A program made the translations under genes and the position numbers. The notes under the pieces were generated by a model, which was not told where the DNA came from, did not search any database, and saw nothing but the letters and a program-made list of their open reading frames with translations. A stretch of 64,000 nt of DNA from Pseudonocardia endophytica (GTDB taxonomy: Bacteria; Actinomycetota; Actinomycetes; Mycobacteriales; Pseudonocardiaceae). Shown in pieces: positions 53,322 to 62,323 of this stretch (positions are counted from its first letter, which is position 1; every line of letters starts with the position of its first letter). The DNA lies in contig NZ_SMFZ01000001.1 of assembly GCF_004339565.1 (NCBI RefSeq), forward strand, positions 1,736,001-1,800,000. The letters run 5' to 3'.

Positions 53322-54500
53322 TCAGGCCGTCGCACCCGCCTCGCGCAGCGCCGCGACCTCGGCCGTGGAGAAGCCCCAGTCGCCGAGCACGTCGTCGGTG
53401 TGCCTGCCCGGCTCCGCGGGCGCGTCGCCGACCGCTCCGGGGGTCCGGCTGAACCGGGGCGCGGGTGCGGGCTGCACCACACCGTCGACCTCGACGAACG
53501 TGCCGCGCGCCTTCAGGTGGGGGTGCTCGGGCGCCTCGCCCATGGACAGCACCGGCGCCAGGCACAGGTCCTCGCCATCGGCGAGCGCGCACCACTCGTC
53601 GCGGTCGCGGGTGCGGAACACGGCGGCCAGCCGTTCGGTGACCTCGGGCCAGTGCCGCTGGTCGTGCTGGTCGGGCATCTGTTCCGCGTCGAACCCGAGC
53701 AGGCGCAGCGTGTTGCGCCAGAACCGGGCCTCGTTGGCGCCGATGCCGATCCAGCCGCCGTCGCGGGTCTCGTAGACGTGGTACCAGGGCGCCCCGGAGT
53801 CGAGACGGTTCGTGCCCCGCTCGTCGCTCCAGTAGCCGGCGGCCCGGAACCCGTACATCGCCGTCATCAGCGACGCCGACCCGTCGACCATCGCGGCGTC
53901 GACGACCTGCCCCTCCCCCGACTCCCGGGCCTCCAGGACCGCGGAGACCACGCCCAGGGCCAGGTAGAGCGCGCCGCCGCCGAAGTCGCCGACCAGGTTC
54001 AGCGGGATGCCGGGCGGGCCGCCCCGGTCACCGATGGAGTGGACGACCCCGGTCAGCGAGACGTAGTTGAGGTCGTGTCCGGGGGCCTTGGCGAGCGGGC
54101 CGTCCTGCCCCCACCCCGTCATCCGGCCGTACACCAGGCGCGGGTTGGCGGCCCGGCACTCGTCCGGGCCCAGGCCGAGCCGCTCGGCGACGCCCGGACG
54201 GAAGCCCTCGATCAGAACGTCGGCCTGCTCGGCGAGGCGCAGCACGGTCGCGACGGCGTCCGGGTTCTTCAGGTCCAGCGTCGCGGCGCGGCGGCTGCGG
54301 TGGAGCAGGTTGAACCGCGCCTCGATCGGGGCGCCGCCGTCGTATCCGGGGGGCCGTTCGATCCGCACGACGTCGGCACCGAGATCTGCGAGCAGCATGC
54401 CGCAGAACGGTGTCGGGCCCACGCCGCCGAGCTCGATGACGCGAATTCCGGCCAGCGGACCGCTCCGGGCCGACGTCGAATTGTTCATGTCCATCGACAC
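53322..54500 (-). CDS. Alpha-methylacyl-CoA racemase-type CaiB/BaiF family protein
   Basis: 392 residues from GTG 54500, with AGGAGG eight bases upstream (ATG 54494 and 54488 are alternatives). GVGPTPFCGMLLADLGADVVRIERPPG lies near 26, and APGHDLNYVSLTGVVHSIG near 155 carries the His-Asp racemase pair. A paralogue is at 30906. It has its own promoter with a LysR box and should supply the correct 2-methylacyl-CoA epimer to the 53206 operon. Confidence 0.87.
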   Translation of the reverse strand: MSMDMNNSTSARSGPLAGIRVIELGGVGPTPFCGMLLADLGADVVRIERPPGYDGGAPIEARFNLLHRSRRAATLDLKNPDAVATVLRLAEQADVLIEGFRPGVAERLGLGPDECRAANPRLVYGRMTGWGQDGPLAKAPGHDLNYVSLTGVVHSIGDRGGPPGIPLNLVGDFGGGALYLALGVVSAVLEARESGEGQVVDAAMVDGSASLMTAMYGFRAAGYWSDERGTNRLDSGAPWYHVYETRDGGWIGIGANEARFWRNTLRLLGFDAEQMPDQHDQRHWPEVTERLAAVFRTRDRDEWCALADGEDLCLAPVLSMGEAPEHPHLKARGTFVEVDGVVQPAPAPRFSRTPGAVGDAPAEPGRHTDDVLGDWGFSTAEVAALREAGATA

Positions 54501-54522
54501 TAGGGCAGCCTCCTGCGTACTC

Positions 54523-54540
54523 CGATTGACGATTCCCGAA
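54523..54540. promoter_or_regulatory. LysR-type box before the racemase gene
   Basis: CGATTGACGATTCCCGAA, the third copy. GGTTC follows downstream in this copy and in the one at 46548. Confidence 0.6.
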
Positions 54541-54673
54541 GTGGCGGTTCAGGAATGCCGAATTGAATGCGGCCGGTTCCGGACATAGCCTCGTCGCCAC
54601 CGCCTGCGGGTCGGCGGCACCCCGGCCCACACCGTGCCGGTTGTCGCCCGACCGGCGGCATCCTTGCCATCTT

Positions 54674-54699
54674 CGCACATCATATATTAAGTTCGTGCG
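54674..54699. promoter_or_regulatory. AT-rich operator candidate before the MHS/Etf operon
   Basis: The core CATCATATATTAAG is flanked by inverted CGCAC (54674-54678) and GTGCG (54695-54699). It is the most divergent member of the ATATATTAA group, and also matches CATCATATA upstream of the GntR gene. Confidence 0.5.
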
Positions 54700-54838
54700 C
54701 GGCGAACGGTCGCCGGGGATTGGCCCACACCACGGGGCCGGCTCCCGACCGTGAACGAGCCGGGCTCGACCTTCCTGCGCGCCGACCGTCCTGGTGCGCG
54801 ATCGCAGCACACGCCTTCGACACCGAAAGGGGCGTTCA

Positions 54839-56191
54839 ATGGCGACGCCGACCTCCTCCGAGCCGACCACGTCGGCTCCGACAGCCCGAACGCCGGAGAC
54901 CGAACGCCCGGGTGGCACGAGAAACCGTCGCGTGCTGGCGGCAACCGTTGCCGCGCAGTCGATCGAGTACTACGACTTCCTGATCTACGGCACGGCCGCG
55001 ACCCTGGCACTCAACAGCCAGTTCTTCCCGTCCGTCGACCCCGTGGTGGGGGTGCTCGCCGCGTTCGCGACGTTCGCCGTCGGGTTCGCGGGCCGGCCGA
55101 TCGGCGCCGCGATCTTCGGGCACCTCGGCGACCGCTACGGCCGCAAGCCCGCCCTGCTGGGCGCCATCATGCTCATGGCAGCCTCGACGCTGCTGATCGG
55201 CCTGCTCCCGACGTACGCGGTGATCGGGCTGGCGGCCCCGGTCCTGCTCACCGTGATGCGTGTGCTGCAGGGGATCTCGGTCGGTGGCCAGTGGGGCGGC
55301 GCGACGCTGCTGGCACTGGAGAACGCGCCGCCGAACCGGCGTGCCCTCTACGGCTCGCTCCCCCAGCTCGGGGTGGTGGTCGGTCTGGTCGGAGGGACGC
55401 TGGTGTTCCTGCTGGTCAACAGCCTGACCACGCCGGAGCAGTTCGCCGCGTGGGGATGGCGGATCCCGTTCCTGCTCACCGTGCTGATGTTCCCGGTGGC
55501 GTTCGTGCTGCACCGCTACGTCGAGGACTCCCCGGAGTTCCGCCGCGCCGAGACGGCCATCGAGGAGCGGCGTTCGCAGTCGTCGGTGGTCCGGACGCTG
55601 CGCAACCCGAAGCAGATGCTGCTCGTCGTGTTCGGGTACCTGCCGGCGACCATCAGCTTCTACGTGATCGCGACCGGCATGATCGACTACGGGACGCGCG
55701 AGCTCGGCCTTCCGAAGAACACGATGCTGACCGCCGTGATGCTGTCCATGATCGCGTTCGGTGTGGGGACGGTCGGAGGTGCGTGGGTCGCCGACGTGAT
55801 CGGTCACCGGAAGGTCTACGGGATCGGCGCGGCGCTGGCCGGTCTGTGGATGTTCGCGCTGTTCCCGCTCGTCGAGACCCGCAGCTTCGGACTGATCGTC
55901 CTCGGCGCCTCCGTCGGGCAGCTCGCGGTCGGCCTGATGTTCGGACCGGGCACGGCCATCTGGGCGGCGATGTTCCCGCCAGAGACCCGGTACGCGGGTG
56001 TCTCCCTCGGCACCCAGTTCTCGAACATCATCGGTGGCGGGCTGGCGCCGTTCATCATGGTCGCGCTGTTCGCCGCGACCGGTACCAGCCTGTCGACCTC
56101 GGCCTACGTCGCCGTCGCCGCCGTACTCAGCCTGATCGCGCTGATGCTGATCAGGCTCCCGGCTCGGGAAGCGAAGGAAAGGACCGCATGA
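54839..56191 (+). CDS. MFS transporter, metabolite:H+ symporter (MHS) type
   Basis: 450 residues with a 35-residue hydrophilic lead and twelve helices. The MHS signatures are SIEYYDFLIYGTAA near residue 42, FGHLGDRYGRKPALL near 96, and RVLQGISVGGQWGGA near 145. Relatives import dicarboxylates, shikimate, betaine or aromatic acids with protons. It heads the operon with EtfBA, so it probably brings in the acid degraded by the island. Confidence 0.9.
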   Translation: MATPTSSEPTTSAPTARTPETERPGGTRNRRVLAATVAAQSIEYYDFLIYGTAATLALNSQFFPSVDPVVGVLAAFATFAVGFAGRPIGAAIFGHLGDRYGRKPALLGAIMLMAASTLLIGLLPTYAVIGLAAPVLLTVMRVLQGISVGGQWGGATLLALENAPPNRRALYGSLPQLGVVVGLVGGTLVFLLVNSLTTPEQFAAWGWRIPFLLTVLMFPVAFVLHRYVEDSPEFRRAETAIEERRSQSSVVRTLRNPKQMLLVVFGYLPATISFYVIATGMIDYGTRELGLPKNTMLTAVMLSMIAFGVGTVGGAWVADVIGHRKVYGIGAALAGLWMFALFPLVETRSFGLIVLGASVGQLAVGLMFGPGTAIWAAMFPPETRYAGVSLGTQFSNIIGGGLAPFIMVALFAATGTSLSTSAYVAVAAVLSLIALMLIRLPAREAKERTA

Positions 56192-56979
56192 AGATCGTCG
56201 CTCTGATCAAGCAGGTGCCCGACACCTACTCCGAACGCAAGCTCTCCGACTCGGATCAGACCTTGGACCGTGAGGGCACCGAGGCCGTGATCGATGAGAT
56301 CAACGAGCGTGCGGTGGAGGCTGCGCTGCAGCTGAAGGAAGCAGACGGCGCCGGTGGTTCTGAGGTGGTGGTCGTCTCGATGGGACCGGACCGGGCCACG
56401 GACGCGATCCGCAAGGCGCTGTCGATGGGCGCGGACTCCGCGGTGCATCTGTCCGACGAGGCGTTGCACGGGTCGTGCGCGGTGCAGACCGCGAAGGCGC
56501 TGACGAAGGTGATCGGCACCGTCGACGGGTGGAACCTGGTCGTGGCCGGTGAGCAGGCCTCGGACGGTCAGATCGGCGCCGTCCCGGCGATGATCGCCGA
56601 CCTGCTGGGCGTCCCGTCGCTCACCCACGCCGTCGAGCTGTCCGTCGACGGGACGACCGCCACGGTGAAGCGGGAGACCGACGACGGTGTCACGCACCTG
56701 AGCGCCCAGCTTCCGGCGGTGGTGTCGATCGGGGAGAAGGCCAACGAGCCGCGCTACCCCAGCTTCAAGGGGATCATGGCCGCGAAGAAGAAGCCGGTCG
56801 AGACCCTCGACCTGTCCGGCGCGGGGATCGACGCCTCCGAGGTCGGCCTGGCGAACGCGCTCACCACGGTGACGTCCGCGGCGCCGAAGCCGCCGAAGCA
56901 GGCGGGCGAGAAGGTCACCGACGAGGGCGACGGCGGTTCGAAGATCGCCGAGTACCTGGTCGGCCAGAAGCTCATCTGA
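56188..56979 (+). CDS. etfB: Electron transfer flavoprotein beta subunit
   Basis: 263 residues beginning MKIVALIKQVPDTYSERK, with the beta-subunit signature IDEINERAVEAALQLKEADG and VVAGEQASDGQIGAVPAMIADLLG. It accepts electrons from acyl-CoA dehydrogenases, three of which are encoded nearby. ATG overlaps the transporter stop, and etfA follows 36 bases later. Confidence 0.96.
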   Translation: MKIVALIKQVPDTYSERKLSDSDQTLDREGTEAVIDEINERAVEAALQLKEADGAGGSEVVVVSMGPDRATDAIRKALSMGADSAVHLSDEALHGSCAVQTAKALTKVIGTVDGWNLVVAGEQASDGQIGAVPAMIADLLGVPSLTHAVELSVDGTTATVKRETDDGVTHLSAQLPAVVSIGEKANEPRYPSFKGIMAAKKKPVETLDLSGAGIDASEVGLANALTTVTSAAPKPPKQAGEKVTDEGDGGSKIAEYLVGQKLI

Positions 56980-57015
56980 ACCACCCCCGACACGACCACG
57001 AAGGAGACAGAACTC

Positions 57016-57966
57016 ATGGCTGAGGTGCTGGTCCTCGTCGACCACGTCGAGGGCGAGATCAAGAAGACCACCTACGAGCTGCTCACCGCCGCCCGGGCGC
57101 TGGGTGAGCCGTCCGCGGTCGTCGTCGGTGCCGCCGGCACCGCCGGCAAGCTGGCCGACGGCCTGTCGGCGCACGGCGCGGAGAAGATCTACGTCGCCGA
57201 GCACGACTCCACCGACCACCTCACCCCCGAGGTGACGGTGCTCGAGTCGCTGATCGGGTCCGCGTCGCCGGCGGCGGTGCTGATCTCGGCGTCCGCGGAC
57301 GGCAAGGAGGTCGCCGGCCGGCTGGCGGTGCGCACGAACTCCGGGCTGCTCGGCGACGTCGTCGGCGTCAGCGCGGATGGTGTGTCGCACTCGGTGTTCG
57401 GTGGCGCCTACACCGCCGAGGCCAAGTCCAACACCGAGCACCCGGTGATCACCGTGCGCCCGGGCTCGATCGACATCGAGGAGAACGCCGGCGCCGGGGC
57501 GCAGGAGAGCGTCGAGGTCCCGGCCGCGAACTCGCCGCAGGCGACGGTCACCAGCCGGGAGCCGATCACCGGTGGCGACCGTCCGGAGCTGACCGAGGCG
57601 ACCGTGGTCGTCTCCGGTGGGCGTGGTGTCGGCTCCGCCGACGACTTCTCCGTGGTGGAGGGGCTGGCCGACGCGCTCGGCGCCGCCGTCGGTGCGTCGC
57701 GGGCGGCGGTGGACTCCGGCTACTACCCGCCGCAGTTCCAGGTCGGGCAGACCGGCAAGACCGTCTCCCCGCAGCTCTACATCGCGTTGGGGATCTCGGG
57801 TGCGATCCAGCACCGGGCCGGGATGCAGACGTCGAAGACGATCATCGCGGTGAACAAGGACGACGAGGCCCCGATCTTCGAGATCGCCGACTACGGCATC
57901 GTGGGCGACCTGTTCACGGTCGCGCCGCAGCTGCAGGAGCACGTGGCCGCCCGCAGGTCGGGCTGA
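57016..57966 (+). CDS. etfA: Electron transfer flavoprotein alpha subunit
   Basis: 316 residues with the FAD-binding C-terminal half VVSGGRGVGSADDF (about 196-209), GASRAAVDSGYYPPQFQVGQTG, LYIALGISGAIQH and ADYGIVGDLF. With EtfB it passes electrons to the quinone pool. AAGGAGA precedes the start, and the hydrolase start overlaps its stop (TGATG). Confidence 0.96.
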   Translation: MAEVLVLVDHVEGEIKKTTYELLTAARALGEPSAVVVGAAGTAGKLADGLSAHGAEKIYVAEHDSTDHLTPEVTVLESLIGSASPAAVLISASADGKEVAGRLAVRTNSGLLGDVVGVSADGVSHSVFGGAYTAEAKSNTEHPVITVRPGSIDIEENAGAGAQESVEVPAANSPQATVTSREPITGGDRPELTEATVVVSGGRGVGSADDFSVVEGLADALGAAVGASRAAVDSGYYPPQFQVGQTGKTVSPQLYIALGISGAIQHRAGMQTSKTIIAVNKDDEAPIFEIADYGIVGDLFTVAPQLQEHVAARRSG

Positions 57967-58775
57967 TGGAGCACCGGGTGACCCCATCCGGCGTGCACGT
58001 CGACGACAGCGGTGGCACCGGTCCCGCCCTCGTGCTCGTGCACGGCGGGTTCTGCGACGCCACGCACTGGCGGCACCAGGTCGGGCCGCTGTCGGCCGGC
58101 GGCCGTCGGGTGGTCACCCTCGACCTTCCCGGACACGGGCGGTCCGCGCGGCCGGACTCGTTCGCCGTCGGGGCCATGGCCTCGGCCGTCCTCGACGTCG
58201 TGCACCGGAGCGGCGCCGGCGGGTGTGTCCTCGTCGGACACAGCTACGGCAGCCGGATCGTGCTGGACGCGGCCGTTCGCGACCCGGCCGCCGTCGGCGG
58301 GGTCGTGGTCGTCGACGGGAGCCGCGCCGGCACCCGGTCGGACGACGGCGCGGTGCTGGCTGCACTGCGCGACAAGGGCGCCGACCGGTTCGTGACCGAT
58401 CTGTTCGAGGACATGTTCGTCGCGGAGAGCGACCCGCACGTGCGGTCCGAGATCCTCGGCGCGCTGCCGGAGTCCGACGAGCAGAAGGTCGCCGGCATCA
58501 TGTCCGCGATCGTCGAGTGGGACCGCGACGAACTCGACGGCGTCCTCGCTCGCCTGACCGCCCCCGTGCTCGCGATCCAGAGCACGTCCTACGGCCCGGA
58601 CAACCGGCGCCGCAGCCTGCGGTCGGACTCCGATCGGACGCCGTACCTGGATCTCCTCGAGGCCACCCTCCCGGCCGTCTCGGTGCAGGTGGTTCCGGGT
58701 ATCGGCCACTTCACGATGCTCGAGGCACCGGAGCTGGTCACGTCCGCTCTGGCTGCATTCACCTCCGGGATCTGA
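57966..58775 (+). CDS. Alpha/beta-hydrolase
   Basis: 269 residues: LVHGGFCDATHW near 24 (oxyanion region), nucleophile elbow GHSYGS near 90, Asp region LAIQSTSYG and the His in GIGHFTMLE near 245. Esterase, lactonase or C-C hydrolase are all possible. Translational coupling to etfA suggests a step in the same pathway. Confidence 0.86.
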   Translation: MEHRVTPSGVHVDDSGGTGPALVLVHGGFCDATHWRHQVGPLSAGGRRVVTLDLPGHGRSARPDSFAVGAMASAVLDVVHRSGAGGCVLVGHSYGSRIVLDAAVRDPAAVGGVVVVDGSRAGTRSDDGAVLAALRDKGADRFVTDLFEDMFVAESDPHVRSEILGALPESDEQKVAGIMSAIVEWDRDELDGVLARLTAPVLAIQSTSYGPDNRRRSLRSDSDRTPYLDLLEATLPAVSVQVVPGIGHFTMLEAPELVTSALAAFTSGI

Positions 58776-58784
58776 CCGGGGCCG

Positions 58785-59717
58785 CTACCGGGAACGATCC
58801 GGGTTGCCGTCCTCAGCCACCGCCCGGTCGGCCGGATAGCAGGTCCGCAGGAAGCTCCGGTACGCGTCGGCGAGACCCGTCGCGTGCGCCTCCCCGGCGA
58901 GCAGCTCCGTGGTGACCCGCAGGCCCGGTAGCGGGCGTTCGCAGAGCAGGTCGTACAACCGCAGAACCTCGATCGCGAGGTGGCGGTAGAGACGGACCGG
59001 CCCGAACATCTCGTACGCGTTGACCGTGAGGTGCAGGTGGCGCTCTGCCTCCGCCGGTCGAGAACGGAGCGTGTCGTAGAGGCCGTAGATGCGGCTGTCC
59101 GGGACCACGACGCCGGGACTGCAGGCTCCGAACCGGGAGAACAGCCGGCTTCCGGCGGTCAGGGCGTAGAGGGTGAACAGCCCGCCGTACGAGAAGCCGA
59201 ACAGGCCGACGTCGTCGCCGCGGAACCGGTAACGACGGGAGATCTCCGGGTGCAGCTCGTCCTCGACGAAGGCGAGGAACGCGTCGGCGCGGGCACCGCG
59301 CTGCGCCGCGAGGAAGTCCTCGACGGCCGACTCCGACGCACCGGCGCCCAGACGGTCGCGGGCGTGGTCGGCCATGAAGCCGGGCACCTCCTCGCCGGGA
59401 GGGACGAGGTCGCGGTTGCGCAGGATCAGCTGCCGGGCCGCGTCCTCGGCGGTGTAGCCGATGCTCACCTGGACGTACGGCTCGACACGGGTCGCGGCCT
59501 GGTCGTCGACCAGTCCCCCGCGCAGGGCGTCGGCCAGCGGGGCGACCAGGTTCCCGTCGGTGGCGTAGACCAGCGGCGGGTCCGTGCCGTCCCGGCCGTA
59601 CCCGCGCGGGAGCGCGACGCTGATCGCGAACCGGCCGCCGACCGCCGCCGAGTCGATCTCGAAGTAGTCGGTACGGGTGCCCGGGGTCGCCATCCGGGAC
59701 GCGGTCGGTTCGGACAT
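58785..59717 (-). CDS. Esterase (PF00756-like, IroE/esterase D fold)
   Basis: 310 residues. SVALPRGYGRDG then PPLVYATDGN lie near 33-53, nucleophile elbow GFSYGG near 177, and a C-terminal LLAGEAHATG with the likely His. The family hydrolyses acyl esters, including some siderophore esters. It lies 8 bases downstream of the aldehyde dehydrogenase, so the two are one operon. The substrate is unknown. Confidence 0.82.
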   Translation of the reverse strand: MSEPTASRMATPGTRTDYFEIDSAAVGGRFAISVALPRGYGRDGTDPPLVYATDGNLVAPLADALRGGLVDDQAATRVEPYVQVSIGYTAEDAARQLILRNRDLVPPGEEVPGFMADHARDRLGAGASESAVEDFLAAQRGARADAFLAFVEDELHPEISRRYRFRGDDVGLFGFSYGGLFTLYALTAGSRLFSRFGACSPGVVVPDSRIYGLYDTLRSRPAEAERHLHLTVNAYEMFGPVRLYRHLAIEVLRLYDLLCERPLPGLRVTTELLAGEAHATGLADAYRSFLRTCYPADRAVAEDGNPDRSR

Positions 59718-59725
59718 CGCCGGCG

Positions 59726-61216
59726 TCAGTCCCGGTACCGCGCCGGCGGCCCGTCCAGGATCACGGTCTTCGTCTCCAGGTAGGGCAGCAGACCCTCGCG
59801 GCCGCCCTCGCGCCCGATGCCGGATTGCTTGAACCCGCCGAACGCGATCCCCATGTCGCTGCGGAACGCGTTGTGCCCCACGGTCCCCGACCGCAGCTCG
59901 GCGGCGACAGCTCGGGCCCGGTCGACGTCCGGGGTGAACACCGACGCGTTCAGCCCGTACATCGTGTCGTTCGCGATCCGGACCGCGTCGGCGTCGTCGC
60001 GCGCCGGGACGACGGACAGCACCGGCCCGAAGATCTCCTCCTGGGCGATCCGCGAGGAGTTGTCGACGTCGGCGAACACCGTCGGCTCGACGTACCAGCC
60101 GCGGTCGAGATGCTCCGGGCGTCCGCCGCCGGTCGTCAGCCGTGCGCCCTGCTCGATACCGGTGGCGATGTAGCCCTCGACGCGGTCGCGCTGACGTTCG
60201 GCTGCCAGCGGCCCCATCTGCGTGGCCTCGTCGAAAGGGTCCCCGACCCGGATCGCTCCGAACGCCGCGGACAGCGCCTCGGCGAGCTCGTCGTGGCGGT
60301 GGCGGCTGACCACGATCCGGGTCAGCGACGAGCACACCTGGCCGGACAGGAAGCACTCCGCGCCGGCCAGCGTCGTCGCCGCGTGCGCGATGTCGGCGTC
60401 GTCCAGGACGACTGCGGCGGACTTGCCGCCGAGCTCTAGCGTGCAGCGGGCGATCCGCTCGCCGCAGATCGAGGCGACCCGGCGACCGGCCGCCGTCGAA
60501 CCGGTGATCGTGAGCTTGTCCACCCGGGGGTCGCGAACCAGCAGCTCGGAGACCTCGCGGTCGGCCGTGACCACGTTCAGCACGCCCGGCGGCAGGCCGA
60601 CCTGCTCGGCGACCTCGGCGAGCAGGTAGCCCTCGCCCGGCGCCTCCGGAGCGGACTTCAGCACGACCGTGCACCCGGCGAGCAGCGCGGGCGCGACCTT
60701 CTTCGCGATCGAGCCCATCGGCCCGTTCCACGGCACGATCGCCCCGACCACGCCGACCGGCTCGCGCACGATCAGGCCGAAGTTCCCACCCGCCGTCGGG
60801 GTCACGGGCTCCTCGAACGGGTAGTCGGCGGCCAGATCGGCGTACTGCTGGAACTGCGAGACGAACCCGGGTGCGGCGACCTGCGCGACGGCGCGCACGA
60901 CGCCCGACTCGCGCGGCCACATGTCGGTGATCTCGGCGCTGCGCGCGACGACCCCGGCGTGGATCGCCCGCAGGTACCCGGCGCGTTCGGCGTGGGACAG
61001 CGTCCGCCACGGGCCGTCGTCGAACGCCGTCCGGGCGGCCGTGACGGCACGGTCCATGTCGGCCGCGTTCGCCGCGGCCACCCGCAGGAACGTCCGCTCG
61101 GTGGACGAGTCGTCGACGTCGAACATCGCATCGCTCGACGGCGTGACCCACTCCCCTCCGATGAACAGTCGGTCGGTGTGGCGCAACGCCGTCCTGGCGT
61201 CGTCGGTGACACTCAT
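59726..61216 (-). CDS. NAD(P)-dependent aldehyde dehydrogenase
   Basis: 496 residues: AIVPWNGPMG, VLKSAPEAPGE, ITGSTAAGRR, catalytic Glu in LELGGKSA, catalytic Cys in SGQVCSSLTR, EEIFGPV and GGFKQSGIGREGG. AAGGAG lies upstream of ATG 61216. It follows naturally on the two alcohol dehydrogenases of the island, and its promoter carries the AT-rich site. Confidence 0.93.
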   Translation of the reverse strand: MSVTDDARTALRHTDRLFIGGEWVTPSSDAMFDVDDSSTERTFLRVAAANAADMDRAVTAARTAFDDGPWRTLSHAERAGYLRAIHAGVVARSAEITDMWPRESGVVRAVAQVAAPGFVSQFQQYADLAADYPFEEPVTPTAGGNFGLIVREPVGVVGAIVPWNGPMGSIAKKVAPALLAGCTVVLKSAPEAPGEGYLLAEVAEQVGLPPGVLNVVTADREVSELLVRDPRVDKLTITGSTAAGRRVASICGERIARCTLELGGKSAAVVLDDADIAHAATTLAGAECFLSGQVCSSLTRIVVSRHRHDELAEALSAAFGAIRVGDPFDEATQMGPLAAERQRDRVEGYIATGIEQGARLTTGGGRPEHLDRGWYVEPTVFADVDNSSRIAQEEIFGPVLSVVPARDDADAVRIANDTMYGLNASVFTPDVDRARAVAAELRSGTVGHNAFRSDMGIAFGGFKQSGIGREGGREGLLPYLETKTVILDGPPARYRD

Positions 61217-61240
61217 CAGCGGCTCCTTCGTCTCGATCTC

Positions 61241-61260
61241 ACACAATATATAAAATGCGG
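61241..61260. promoter_or_regulatory. AT-rich operator candidate before the aldehyde dehydrogenase/esterase operon
   Basis: ACACAATATATAAAATGCGG, identical to the 44486 site in its first eleven bases and similar throughout, 25 bases before the start codon. Confidence 0.6.
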
Positions 61261-61297
61261 ATCGCGGCCAAGGGGTCGCCGGTGCGACGATCCGGGC

Positions 61298-62218
61298 TCA
61301 GGCGGCGGCCAGGTGCTCCGTGAAGAACGGCGTGGCCTCGGCGACGGCGCGGTCGACGTACTCCGGGACGTCGTAGAAGTCCATGTGCGTGCCGCCGTCC
61401 ACGACCACGAGCGTCTTCGGGCAGCGGACCTGGCCGTGCAGCCGAGTCGTGTGCCACAACGAGCCGGCCTCGCTCCCGGCCACCGACAGTAGCGGCTGGG
61501 TGAGCAGGTCCTCGGCGAGGTGGAACGCGTCGAAGGCGAAGATCTTCGAGATGCTGCGGGTGAACAGCTTCTTGTTCGGCGCGTTGGGGTGCTGGGCCCG
61601 CGGCGTGCGGTAGTACTCGCTGGCCTCGACCATGTCGCGCGGCGTGTTCTCGTCGATGTCGGACTGCTCCGGCACGTACGGGATCGTCGCCTGCTCCGCG
61701 CCCTGCGCCTCGGCCGTGCGCTGCTTGGCTGCCGCCTCGAGCGTCGCGACCGCGGCCGAGTCCGGGTCGGACCCGTACCAGCCCTGCCGGTAGCCGGCGC
61801 CGATGTTCAGCGCGGACACCGTCGTCACGGCCTTGATCCGGTGGTCGGTCATGGTGGCGTTGACGGCGTAGGCGCCGCCCGCGCAGATGCCCAGCGCCCC
61901 GATCCGCTCGGCGTCCACGTAGGACAGCGACTGCAGGTGGTCGACCGCCGCCCGGATGTCCTCGACGCGGGCGGAGGGGTCCTCCAGGAAGTGCGGCTCG
62001 CCGCCGCTCTCGCCCTGGTAGGACGCGTCGAACGCGAGCGCGACGAAGCCGTTCGCGGCCATCTTGCCCGCGTACAGACCGGCCGTCTGCTCCTTCACGC
62101 CGCCGCCCGGGTGGACGACGACCAGGGCGGCGTAGCTGCCCGCCGGGTCGAAGCCGTCCGGCAGGTAGAGGTTCCCGGCCATCGTGACCGGGCCGTTCGG
62201 GAAGGTCGTGGATTCCAT
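61298..62218 (-). CDS. Alpha/beta-hydrolase, dienelactone-hydrolase-like with Cys nucleophile
   Basis: 306 residues: VVVHPGGGVKEQTAGLYAG near 34, DASYQGESGGEP near 64, nucleophile elbow GICAGGAY near 110 with Cys as in dienelactone hydrolase, and the His in DGGTHMDFYD near 285. It is monocistronic and divergent from the MmyB-type regulator at 62324, which probably controls it. Confidence 0.85.
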   Translation of the reverse strand: MESTTFPNGPVTMAGNLYLPDGFDPAGSYAALVVVHPGGGVKEQTAGLYAGKMAANGFVALAFDASYQGESGGEPHFLEDPSARVEDIRAAVDHLQSLSYVDAERIGALGICAGGAYAVNATMTDHRIKAVTTVSALNIGAGYRQGWYGSDPDSAAVATLEAAAKQRTAEAQGAEQATIPYVPEQSDIDENTPRDMVEASEYYRTPRAQHPNAPNKKLFTRSISKIFAFDAFHLAEDLLTQPLLSVAGSEAGSLWHTTRLHGQVRCPKTLVVVDGGTHMDFYDVPEYVDRAVAEATPFFTEHLAAA

Positions 62219-62323
62219 GCCGTCCACCGTCCCGCGGGCGCCGCGCGCGTGGCAGGCGCTGCCTGTCGGGGGTACCGGCAGCCCCCCTCCCACACGCGCG
62301 CCGACGTCCTAACCTCGACGAGT

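Larger units (their letters stand above)
54501..54838. other. Divergent promoter region, racemase versus transporter/Etf operon
   Basis: 338 bases with no supported gene. It holds the LysR box at 54523 on the racemase side and the AT-rich site at 54674 on the transporter side, the only gap in the window with both motifs. Confidence 0.5.
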
